A DNA stretch of 7,516 nucleotides from Lysobacterales bacterium (GTDB lineage Bacteria; Pseudomonadota; Gammaproteobacteria; Xanthomonadales; Rhodanobacteraceae), in assembly GCA_013298265.1 (NCBI GenBank), contig JAAFHE010000167.1:1-7516 (forward strand), read 5' to 3'. The notes below the pieces were generated by a model. The model worked only from the letters and a program-made list of their open reading frames with translations, made no database searches and was not told the origin of the DNA. Shown in pieces: positions 1 through 6,015 of the stretch. The position numbers and the translations under genes are program-made. Each line of letters begins with the position of its first letter. The stretch's first letter is position 1.

Positions 1-2
1 TT

Positions 3-1169
3 CTACTTTGCGCCTTTCTTCTTGGGGCCTTCCTTGATCCTGGCGGCCTTGTCCCGGTAGTAGCCCTGCGCGGTCGCCGGCAACTGATATTCGGCGGCCA
101 GCGTGACCGCGCGGTCGGCTTCTCGCGCAGCATCTTTCCATTTTGAATTTTTAGCCAGTGCTTCGGCCATGCCCAGATGGGTCTCGGCCGAGTTCGGATT
201 CGCATCGAGATTGCGCTGGAACAGTTTCAGTGCATCCTTCGGCTTGCTGTCGAGCTGCGCGTAGGCGACGCCGGACAATGCTTCTTCCGTGATCAGCAAC
301 GGCGTGCCGACGATGCGCGATACCTTGGAGAAATGCTCTTCGGCGTTGGCCAGTCCCTTCGGGTACTCATCAGCGCGGAACCGGTAGCCCGGGTACAGCC
401 GGCGCAGTGCGTCGATCTGCGCGAGCAACGGCACGCTCACAGGGGTTTCTTCCGGAAATGCCGCGGCCTGCCAGCGCAGACCTGCCGGTGCCCTGTTTTT
501 GAAGGTGTCAGCGACGGCTTCGAAATTCGCCAGGGCCTGGCCGGTGTCGTCGGCGCGAGCGATATAGGCGAAGCCCTTGATCGTGCTGTCGGCGTCGAAG
601 GTCTTCTGCAGCGCGCGCTGGGCCAACTGCTTGTCCCAGTCGAGGCCAGGCGCGATCGCCATGTAGCCCTGGAACAGGGCGGGTTCGGCACTCAGGCAAT
701 GCAGCACGAACAGGCCGCCGAGCGAATCGCCGGACAGCACGCGAAAGGAGTTGGTGCGGTATTCCTTTTCGATCGTAGGGATCAGTTCGGTCGAGAGAAA
801 GCTCTTGAACTTGTCGGCGCCACCGCCGCCAGCCATTGCTTCCCAGCTCGTCGGCGTGAAATCGCGTGTGCGCTGCGTGCTGTCGATGCCGACAACGATC
901 ATTTCCGGGATGTCGCCGCTGGCGGCTAACGTGTCGACCGAGCTCGCCGCATGGTCGAAACGCGTCTGGCCGTCGAGCAGAAACAGCACCGGATAGCGGC
1001 GGTTCGTCGCCCAGCGATACGTGGCCGGCAGGTAGACGCGATAGCTGCGGTCCTCCTCAAGCACCTGGGAGCGCAGCTGATAGTGCTGTCCGATGGCAAC
1101 GGGCTCTGCGGCATGGATGCTGGCGCAGCTCAGCAGAAGCAGCAGTAGAGCGATCAGGGGGCGGAACAT
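3..1169 (-). CDS. Exported esterase-fold (alpha/beta hydrolase) protein with C-terminal TPR, active site possibly degenerate
   Basis: 388 residues from the ATG at 1169, chosen because AGGAGAG lies just upstream and a signal sequence starts there; an in-frame TTG at 1220 adds 17 unconvincing residues. Residues 1-21 are a signal peptide: Arg-3, a Leu-rich core, then SIHAA before Glu-22. Cys-15 (LLSC) is an imperfect lipobox, so a lipoprotein is possible. Residues 30-265 resemble the esterase D / IroE-like family (PF00756 type), with GDSLGG at 147-152 placing the nucleophile at Ser-149. Relatives usually read GHSLGG, then ETHGSVP for the catalytic His; here these are GDS and EETPVSVP, with Pro-243 at the His position. 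Residues 297-365 form about two TPR-like helix pairs (FQRNLDANPNSAETHLG), a common C-terminus in this subfamily. The tail is Lys-rich. It is divergent from thrS and its substrate is unknown. Fold assignment is fairly sure; catalytic activity is doubtful. Confidence 0.85.
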   Translation of the reverse strand: MFRPLIALLLLLLSCASIHAAEPVAIGQHYQLRSQVLEEDRSYRVYLPATYRWATNRRYPVLFLLDGQTRFDHAASSVDTLAASGDIPEMIVVGIDSTQRTRDFTPTSWEAMAGGGGADKFKSFLSTELIPTIEKEYRTNSFRVLSGDSLGGLFVLHCLSAEPALFQGYMAIAPGLDWDKQLAQRALQKTFDADSTIKGFAYIARADDTGQALANFEAVADTFKNRAPAGLRWQAAAFPEETPVSVPLLAQIDALRRLYPGYRFRADEYPKGLANAEEHFSKVSRIVGTPLLITEEALSGVAYAQLDSKPKDALKLFQRNLDANPNSAETHLGMAEALAKNSKWKDAAREADRAVTLAAEYQLPATAQGYYRDKAARIKEGPKKKGAK

Positions 1170-1306
1170 GGAACTCTCCTCTAGGCGAGCGCGACGGCAA
1201 GGCGCGCGATCTTGAAGCAAATTACGCCAGTTTCAACTCTCGCCGTCGTCCCATCGGGGTAGCCTGTCAGATAGTAGCTGCGGGCCGCATTGCGGCATCG
1301 ATGGCG
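1170..1306. other. Divergent intergenic region upstream of the esterase gene and thrS
   Basis: No gene is visible here. The part next to 1169 carries the AGGAGAG ribosome binding site of the - strand esterase gene (about 1173-1179 read in reverse). On the - strand, TACTAT at 1276-1271 could be a -10 element, but no convincing -35 sits at the right distance, so I do not call that promoter. A perfect dyad GCCGC-ATT-GCGGC occupies 1284-1296, ending 10 bp before the candidate thrS -35 box; it could be an operator or chance in GC-rich DNA. Confidence 0.5.
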
Positions 1307-1336
1307 TTGACAGCGCCGGCTGCATTGCACTAGCTT
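1307..1336 (+). promoter_or_regulatory. Candidate sigma-70 promoter for the thrS leader
   Basis: A perfect -35 hexamer TTGACA (1307-1312) is followed after 18 bp by TAGCTT (1331-1336), which keeps the important T, A and final T of the -10 consensus. Transcription would start near 1343, giving a leader of about 190 nt before the thrS ATG. No co-directional gene lies between the divergent esterase gene and thrS, so a promoter is needed in this region. The weak -10 limits confidence. Confidence 0.5.
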
Positions 1337-1345
1337 CTGTGTATC

Positions 1346-1366
1346 TGCGTCGCCGTCCGCGACGCA
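1346..1366 (+). promoter_or_regulatory. Perfect hairpin at the 5' end of the predicted thrS leader
   Basis: TGCGTCGC (1346-1353) and GCGACGCA (1359-1366) form an 8-bp perfect stem around the loop CGTCC, a few bases after the predicted transcription start. The loop contains CGT, the same letters as the CGU anticodon of one tRNAThr. ThrRS of E. coli recognises anticodon-like loops in its own mRNA, but such a match is easy to get by chance, and this hairpin is about 170 nt from the start codon. A simpler role is 5' end stabilisation. Confidence 0.4.
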
Positions 1367-1410
1367 CCGACTCTGGTGGCCCGCGCCAACGCGCCGGTCG
1401 AGGGTGTGAC

Positions 1411-1440
1411 ATGAGCACGCGAACTGTCGTCCTGCACTGA
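1411..1440 (+). CDS. Candidate 9-residue leader peptide upstream of thrS (MSTRTVVLH)
   Basis: ATG-AGC-ACG-CGA-ACT-GTC-GTC-CTG-CAC-TGA follows GAGGG (1400-1404) at a 6-nt spacing, a good ribosome binding site. Its stop codon is 23 nt before an intrinsic terminator, the spacing expected of an attenuation leader peptide. Two of nine codons are Thr (ACG, ACT), separated by one Arg. That is suggestive but far weaker than the long Thr/Ile run in the E. coli thr operon leader. The reading frame is open further upstream, to a GTG at 1339 close to the predicted transcription start, so the ATG is chosen on the ribosome binding site. It may be a chance ORF; conservation of the Thr codons in relatives would decide. 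Confidence 0.35.
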   Translation: MSTRTVVLH

Positions 1441-1463
1441 AATCCGCGCAGAGCCACCCGAAC

Positions 1464-1487
1464 AAGGGCGCTCGGCGCCCTTTTTTA
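1464..1487 (+). terminator. Intrinsic terminator inside the thrS leader (candidate attenuator)
   Basis: AAGGGCGC (1464-1471) pairs with GCGCCCTT (1475-1482) around the triloop TCG, and the T-run covers 1481-1486. The reverse strand lacks a U-tract, so it acts only on + strand transcripts. The upstream gene is divergent, so the only transcript it can stop is one begun in the intergenic region: either the thrS leader itself or a separate small RNA. A competing hairpin can form from GAGC plus CCC (1451-1454, 1457-1459) with GGG plus GCTC (1466-1468, 1470-1473), which would destroy the terminator stem. GCCACC (1453-1458) can also pair with GGTGGC (1375-1380), which would release it. Terminator identity is strong; attenuation is inferred. 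Confidence 0.85.
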
Positions 1488-1491
1488 TTGG

Positions 1492-1517
1492 CCGCGTCCC
1501 GATACGCAATGACGCGG
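1492..1517 (+). promoter_or_regulatory. Stem-loop directly upstream of the thrS ribosome binding site
   Basis: CCGCGTC (1492-1498) and GACGCGG (1511-1517) are perfect complements, with a 12-nt loop. The stem ends 6 nt before GAGG (1524-1527), the thrS ribosome binding site, which is 8 nt from the ATG at 1536. In E. coli a stem-loop at a comparable place (operator domain 2) mimics the tRNAThr anticodon arm and binds ThrRS to block translation. The position fits, but I do not see a CGU-type anticodon in this loop, so homology is not shown. Confidence 0.45.
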
Positions 1518-1535
1518 TAACCCGAGGCATATCCC

Positions 1536-3440
1536 ATGATCCACATCACGCTACCTGACGGCAGCCAGCGCGAGTTCGAGCACGCGATTTCGGTACAGGA
1601 CGTCGCGCTTTCCATCGGCCCCGGTCTGGCCAAGTCGGCCCTAGCCGGAAAGGTCGACGGCAAGCTCGTCGACACCAGTCATCGCATCGACGCCGACGCC
1701 CGCCTCGAGATTGTCACGGAGAAGCACCCTGACGCGCTTGAGGTGATCCGGCATTCCACCGCTCATCTGCTGGCCCAGGCTGCGCAACGCCTGTTTCCCG
1801 ACACTCAGGTGACGATAGGCCCCGTCATCGACAACGGCTTCTTCTACGATTTCGCGCGCAAGAACCCGTTCACGCCGGAAGATCTGGAGAAGATCGAAGC
1901 CGAAATGAGGAAGATTGCGGCTGAAGGCCTGCCGGTGCTGCGTTCCGAGATGGAGCGTGATGCCGCGGTCGAGTTCTTCAAGAACAAAGGCGAGACCTAC
2001 AAGGCCGAGATCATCGCCTCGATCCCGGCCAATGAAGCGTTGTCGCTGTATTCGCAGGGCGAATTCATCGACCTGTGCCGCGGTCCGCACGTACCCAACA
2101 CGAACAAGCTCAAGGCCTTCAAGCTCATGAAGGTCGCCGGCGCGTATTGGCGCGGTGACGCCAAGAACGAGATGCTGCAGCGTGTCTATGGCACGGCCTG
2201 GCTCAACGAGAAGGATCTGAAGGCGTACCTGACCCAGCTTGAGGAAGCCGAGAAGCGCAACCACCGCAAGATCGGCAAGGCGCTGGAGCTTTTCCATCTG
2301 CAGGAAGAGGCGCCGGGCCTGGTGTTCTGGCATCCCAAAGGCTGGGCGATCTGGCAGGTCGTCGAGCAGTACATGCGCCGGGTCTACCGTGCAAGCGGCT
2401 ACCAGGAAGTGCGCTGTCCGCAGATCCTCGACCAGTCCCTGTGGCAGAAGACCGGGCACTGGGAGAACTATCGCGAGAACATGTTCACGACAGGTTCGGA
2501 GCATCGCGACTACGCGCTCAAGCCCATGAACTGCCCCGGCCACGTGCAGATCTACAATCACGGACTGCACTCGTATAAGGAATTGCCGATCCGCTACGGC
2601 GAGTTCGGCGCCTGCCATCGCAACGAGCCTTCCGGTGCGTTGCACGGCATCATGCGCGTGCGTGGTTTCACCCAGGACGATGGCCATATCTTCTGCACGG
2701 AGTCGCAGATCGAGTTCGAAGTGATGGCGTTCCATCGTCAGGCCATGCAGGTCTATGCCGATTTCGGGTTCTCCGACATCGCGCTCAAGATCGCGTTGCG
2801 GCCGGACAAACGCATCGGTTCGGACGAGGTCTGGGACAAGGCCGAGGAAACGCTGCGGACGGCGTTGCGCGCCAGCGGCGTGGTGTGGCAAGAGCTGCCG
2901 GGCGAAGGCGCGTTCTACGGCCCTAAGATCGAGTACCACATGAAGGACTCGATCGGCCGCGCCTGGCAAGTCGGTACCATGCAGGTCGACTTCTCCATGC
3001 CGGGGCGCCTCGGCGCGGAATACGTCGGCGAGGATTCGGCGCGGCACACGCCGGTCATGCTCCACCGTGCGATCGTCGGGTCGCTGGAACGGTTCATCGG
3101 CGTACTGATCGAGCATCACGCCGGCAACTTCCCGTCGTGGCTTGCTCCGGTCCAGGCGGTCGTGATGAATATCACCGATGCCCAGGCAGATGCCGTGACC
3201 GAGGCGGTGCAAACCCTTGTCGCGCAAGGTTTCCGGGTTGAGGCGGATTTGCGCAACGAGAAGATCGGCTATAAAATCCGCGAGCACACGCTTCAGAAGG
3301 TTCCGTATCTTCTCGTGATCGGTGATCGCGAAAAGGAAAACGGGGCTGTTTCTGTGCGTATTCGTTCGGGCGAGGACCTGGGTTCGATGTCGGTAACCCA
3401 GTTCATGGATCGTCTAAAGGGCGAACAGATCGGGGCTTAA
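1536..3440 (+). CDS. thrS: Threonyl-tRNA synthetase
   Basis: This cytoplasmic class II synthetase activates threonine with ATP, charges tRNAThr, and removes mischarged serine. It has 634 residues, close to the 642 of E. coli. The N-terminal TGS domain covers about 1-61. The editing domain follows, with H73-x3-H77 and C181-x3-H185 (CRGPH), the editing-site residues. The catalytic core spans about 245-530: motif 2 lies around [15 protein letters not shown] (353-367), motif 3 around [16 protein letters not shown] (505-520), and the zinc ligands are C333, H384 and H510. The anticodon-binding domain is 530-634. All key residues are present, and the zinc ligands fall one position before their E. 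coli counterparts. The ATG at 1536 has GAGG 8 nt upstream. It is the first gene of the operon, 45 nt before infC, and is probably controlled through its long leader. Confidence 0.98.
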   Translation: MIHITLPDGSQREFEHAISVQDVALSIGPGLAKSALAGKVDGKLVDTSHRIDADARLEIVTEKHPDALEVIRHSTAHLLAQAAQRLFPDTQVTIGPVIDNGFFYDFARKNPFTPEDLEKIEAEMRKIAAEGLPVLRSEMERDAAVEFFKNKGETYKAEIIASIPANEALSLYSQGEFIDLCRGPHVPNTNKLKAFKLMKVAGAYWRGDAKNEMLQRVYGTAWLNEKDLKAYLTQLEEAEKRNHRKIGKALELFHLQEEAPGLVFWHPKGWAIWQVVEQYMRRVYRASGYQEVRCPQILDQSLWQKTGHWENYRENMFTTGSEHRDYALKPMNCPGHVQIYNHGLHSYKELPIRYGEFGACHRNEPSGALHGIMRVRGFTQDDGHIFCTESQIEFEVMAFHRQAMQVYADFGFSDIALKIALRPDKRIGSDEVWDKAEETLRTALRASGVVWQELPGEGAFYGPKIEYHMKDSIGRAWQVGTMQVDFSMPGRLGAEYVGEDSARHTPVMLHRAIVGSLERFIGVLIEHHAGNFPSWLAPVQAVVMNITDAQADAVTEAVQTLVAQGFRVEADLRNEKIGYKIREHTLQKVPYLLVIGDREKENGAVSVRIRSGEDLGSMSVTQFMDRLKGEQIGA

Positions 3441-3471
3441 GTCGCTGATCGTTCGATAGTTATTGTTTTCT

Positions 3472-3478
3472 GGGAGGA
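3472..3478 (+). promoter_or_regulatory. Ribosome binding site that fixes the AUC start of infC
   Basis: GGGAGGA is a near-perfect Shine-Dalgarno sequence. It ends 7 nt before the ATC at 3486, and no ATG, GTG or TTG occurs in frame until 3549, which lies inside the conserved IF3 N-domain. The upstream in-frame ATA (3456) and ATT (3462) precede this site and cannot use it. The site therefore assigns the non-canonical AUC as the start. Confidence 0.85.
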
Positions 3479-3485
3479 CGCGCGT

Positions 3486-4019
3486 ATCGCCGCCACTGCT
3501 GAAAAAGCCAACCGCCGCAATCTCGAGATCCGCGTCCCGCGGGTCCGTGTGATCGGCGCAGACGGGGAACAGGTCGGGGTCTTGTCGCGCGATGACGCGC
3601 TGCGCATGGCTCAGGATCTGGAGCTGGATCTCGTTGAGATCCAGCCCAATGCAGACCCGCCCGTCTGCCGCATCATGGACTTCGGCAAGTTCAAGTTCGA
3701 GATGCAGAAGAAGGCCCATGCGGCCAAGAAGAAGCAGAAACAGGTCGAGATCAAGGAACTGAAGTTCCGCCCGACCACCGACGACGGTGACTACGAAGTC
3801 AAGATGCGCAACATGAAGCGCTTCCTGGCCGAGGGTGACAAGGTCAAGGTCGTCATCCGCTTCAAGGGTCGTGAAATGGCGCATGTGGAACTCGGCGACG
3901 CGATGGTCAAGCGCATCGCTGCGGAGATCACCGAAGAAGCGGTGGTCGAGCAGTGGCCGCGCCTGGAAGGCCGCCTCATGGTCATGATGGTCGCGCCGAA
4001 GAAGAAACAGCAGCAGTAA
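3486..4019 (+). CDS. infC: Translation initiation factor IF-3, AUC start
   Basis: IF3 binds the 30S subunit, prevents premature 50S joining and rejects non-canonical start codons and wrong initiator tRNAs. From the ATC at 3486 it has 177 residues, against 180 in E. coli. The N-domain is about 1-80 with PNADPPVCRIMDFGKFKFE (54-72), the family signature region. A Lys-rich linker follows, then the C-domain with FRPTTDDGDY (94-103) and RFKGREMAH (125-133). A start at GTG 3549 would remove 21 residues, including conserved RRNLEIRVPRVRV, leaving a truncated protein. E. coli infC begins with AUU, and IF3 represses its own mRNA by discriminating against that codon; AUC is another codon IF3 rejects, so the same feedback is expected. 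It lies 45 nt after thrS and 186 nt before rpmI. Confidence 0.96.
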   Translation: MAATAEKANRRNLEIRVPRVRVIGADGEQVGVLSRDDALRMAQDLELDLVEIQPNADPPVCRIMDFGKFKFEMQKKAHAAKKKQKQVEIKELKFRPTTDDGDYEVKMRNMKRFLAEGDKVKVVIRFKGREMAHVELGDAMVKRIAAEITEEAVVEQWPRLEGRLMVMMVAPKKKQQQ

Positions 4020-4205
4020 GCGCGCAAGCGCGATTCAGAAATTTCCCGGCGCGGATTGCGCCGGGACCTTGTGCCACTTCACACCCGGCACTTGTGGAAC
4101 CCGCCTACGCGTGCGTGGGCTTATCAGCCGATTCGAGCAGGACGGAAAGCGTGGCACCTCGCCACCGCTCGGGTCAGTAACGAAAAACCTAAACGGAGCA
4201 GTTCC
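4020..4205 (+). promoter_or_regulatory. Structured rpmI leader, candidate site of L20 autoregulation
   Basis: This 186-nt gap has no gene. It contains a perfect 8-bp hairpin, CCCGGCGC (4045-4052) with GCGCCGGG (4058-4065), without a T-run, so it is not an intrinsic terminator. A perfect long-range pair also occurs: GTGCCAC (4071-4077) with GTGGCAC (4151-4157). Between them, CCCGC (4100-4104) can pair with GTGGG (4115-4119) using one G-U. In E. coli L20 represses rpmI-rplT by binding a leader whose long-range pairing mimics its 23S rRNA site. Gap size and long-range pairing fit that idea; I did not match the specific L20-binding core. The rpmI ribosome binding site GGAG is at 4195-4198. Confidence 0.5.
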
Positions 4206-4403
4206 ATGCCCAAGATGAAAACCAACCGGGCCGCTGCCAAGCGGTTCCGCAAGACGGCGTCCGGAAAATTCAAGTGCGGCCACGCTTTCAAGAGCCACAT
4301 CCTCACCAAGAAGTCGACCAAGCGTAAGCGCAATCTGCGCGGCACGAACCATGTTCGGGCCGAGGACGCAGGCCGCGTCGCACGCATGCTGCCGTATCTC
4401 TGA
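4206..4403 (+). CDS. rpmI: 50S ribosomal protein L35 (bL35)
   Basis: A 65-residue, very basic protein beginning [17 protein letters not shown], a typical complete L35 of normal family length. It is a late-assembling component of the large ribosomal subunit. The middle [15 protein letters not shown] (about 30-44) and the ending RVARMLPYL are family-typical. The ATG at 4206 is chosen because family members start with MPK and GGAG lies 7 nt upstream; the frame stays open upstream to a TTG at 4056, but that extension has no L35 similarity. The stop is 15 nt before rplT, so the two are probably co-translated and repressed together by L20. The protein resembles xanthomonad L35. Confidence 0.97.
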   Translation: MPKMKTNRAAAKRFRKTASGKFKCGHAFKSHILTKKSTKRKRNLRGTNHVRAEDAGRVARMLPYL

Positions 4404-4418
4404 GTGGAGGATTGAACA

Positions 4419-4778
4419 ATGGCACGAGTTAAGAAAGGTGTGACGGCGCGTCGTCGCCACAAGAAGATCCTGGCCAAGGCGAAGGGTTACTACAACGCCC
4501 GCCGCAAAGTATTCCGCGTAGCCAAGCAGGCCGTTACCAAGGCGCACCAGTACGCCTATATCGGCCGCAAGCAGCGCAAGCGCCAGTTCCGTCGCTTGTG
4601 GATCGTCCGTATCAACGCGGGTGCGCGTCAGTTCGGCCTGTCCTACAGCCGCATGATGAACGGTCTGAAGAAGGCCAGCATCACGGTTGACCGCAAGGTA
4701 CTGGCCGACATCGCGGTGCACGACATCGCGGCGTTCGGTGCGCTGGCCGAGAAGGCGAAGAGCGCCCTGGCCGCGTAA
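4419..4778 (+). CDS. rplT: 50S ribosomal protein L20 (bL20)
   Basis: A 119-residue protein, against 118 in E. coli, beginning [20 protein letters not shown]20 binds 23S rRNA early in 50S assembly and in E. coli also represses the rpmI-rplT mRNA. The long basic N-terminal helix region (about 1-60, with [18 protein letters not shown] and [13 protein letters not shown]) and the globular C-terminal part ([14 protein letters not shown] at about 74-87, then VLADIAVHD) are both intact. GGAGG at 4406-4410 stands 8 nt before the ATG and overlaps the end of rpmI closely enough for translational coupling. After the stop codon come two hairpins, one of them a strong terminator, before pheS. Confidence 0.97.
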   Translation: MARVKKGVTARRRHKKILAKAKGYYNARRKVFRVAKQAVTKAHQYAYIGRKQRKRQFRRLWIVRINAGARQFGLSYSRMMNGLKKASITVDRKVLADIAVHDIAAFGALAEKAKSALAA

Positions 4779-4795
4779 CAGCAGCGTTGTATCCA

Positions 4796-4816
4796 CGGCG
4801 ATGCGGTGCATCGCCG
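4796..4816 (+). promoter_or_regulatory. 9-bp hairpin after rplT, before the terminator
   Basis: CGGCGATGC (4796-4804) and GCATCGCCG (4808-4816) form a perfect 9-bp stem with the triloop GGT. No T-run follows. It ends 10 nt before the terminator stem at 4827. It may protect the 3' end of the upstream mRNA or belong to a switching leader for pheS; the 5' arm can also pair with a second copy of the 3' arm at 4908-4916. Confidence 0.55.
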
Positions 4817-4916
4817 GCTGCAAACGTGGGGAGCGCAGGCCTAGTTGCCTCGCTCCCCATTTTTTTGTGTGTCCGCAACGTTGTTTGTTGTGCCGATCGG
4901 CGCGGTGCATTGCTGG
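4804..4916 (+). repeat. Imperfect 14-nt direct repeat flanking the terminator
   Basis: CGGTGCATCGCCGG at 4804-4817 recurs as CGGTGCATTGCTGG at 4903-4916. The two differences are C-to-T transitions. Both keep pairing, as G-U, with CGGCGATGC at 4796-4804. The two copies lie on either side of the intrinsic terminator. Short repeats arise by chance, but wobble-preserving differences suit an RNA role. Confidence 0.45.
4827..4866 (+). terminator. Strong intrinsic terminator between rplT and pheS
   Basis: The outer stem TGGGGAGCG (4827-4835) pairs with CGCTCCCCA (4851-4859). After a bulged C at 4836 the inner stem AGGC (4837-4840) pairs with GCCT (4847-4850) around a 6-nt loop, and seven Ts follow (4860-4866). 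It should end most transcripts coming from rplT. In E. coli a terminator in this gap is the pheST attenuator, controlled by the Phe-rich PheM peptide; no Phe-rich leader ORF precedes this one. pheST must rely on read-through, another switch or a promoter in 4867-4970, where I see none that is clear. Confidence 0.9.
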
Positions 4917-4926
4917 ACGCGAATGA

Positions 4927-5970
<1,044 letters not shown>

Positions 5971-6015
5971 TGCGGCACCCGCTCTCCTGCCTCCACTTTT
6001 TGTGAACGTCCACAC

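Noticed and set aside
177..929. 250-codon + strand open frame opposite the esterase gene
   Set aside because: The - strand frame has a signal peptide, a ribosome binding site and conserved esterase/TPR motifs; the + strand frame has none.
1170..1535. A tRNA gene in the region upstream of thrS
   Set aside because: I searched for a T-arm of the GGTTCRA type with matching stems. The nearest match, GGTCGAGG near 1397, lacks the required T and has no acceptor stem.
1641..3287. 548-codon antisense open frame opposite thrS
   Set aside because: It lies wholly inside a clearly conserved thrS gene. Long antisense open frames are expected in GC-rich coding DNA, and the translation shows no recognisable domain.
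3549..3551. GTG as the infC start
   Set aside because: It lies within the conserved IF3 N-domain and has no ribosome binding site, whereas ATC at 3486 has an excellent one.
4045..4065. Intrinsic terminator after infC
   Set aside because: The 8-bp GC hairpin is followed by ACCTTGTGCC, without a T-run.
4056..4205. N-terminal extension of L35 from a TTG at 4056
   Set aside because: The extra 50 residues have no L35 similarity. The ATG at 4206 gives the normal 65-residue protein with a good ribosome binding site.
4801..4925. 41-codon ORF starting MRCIAGCKRG as a pheS leader peptide
   Set aside because: It is Cys/Arg-rich, not Phe-rich. Its two Phe codons come only from the terminator T-run, and no ribosome binding site precedes it.
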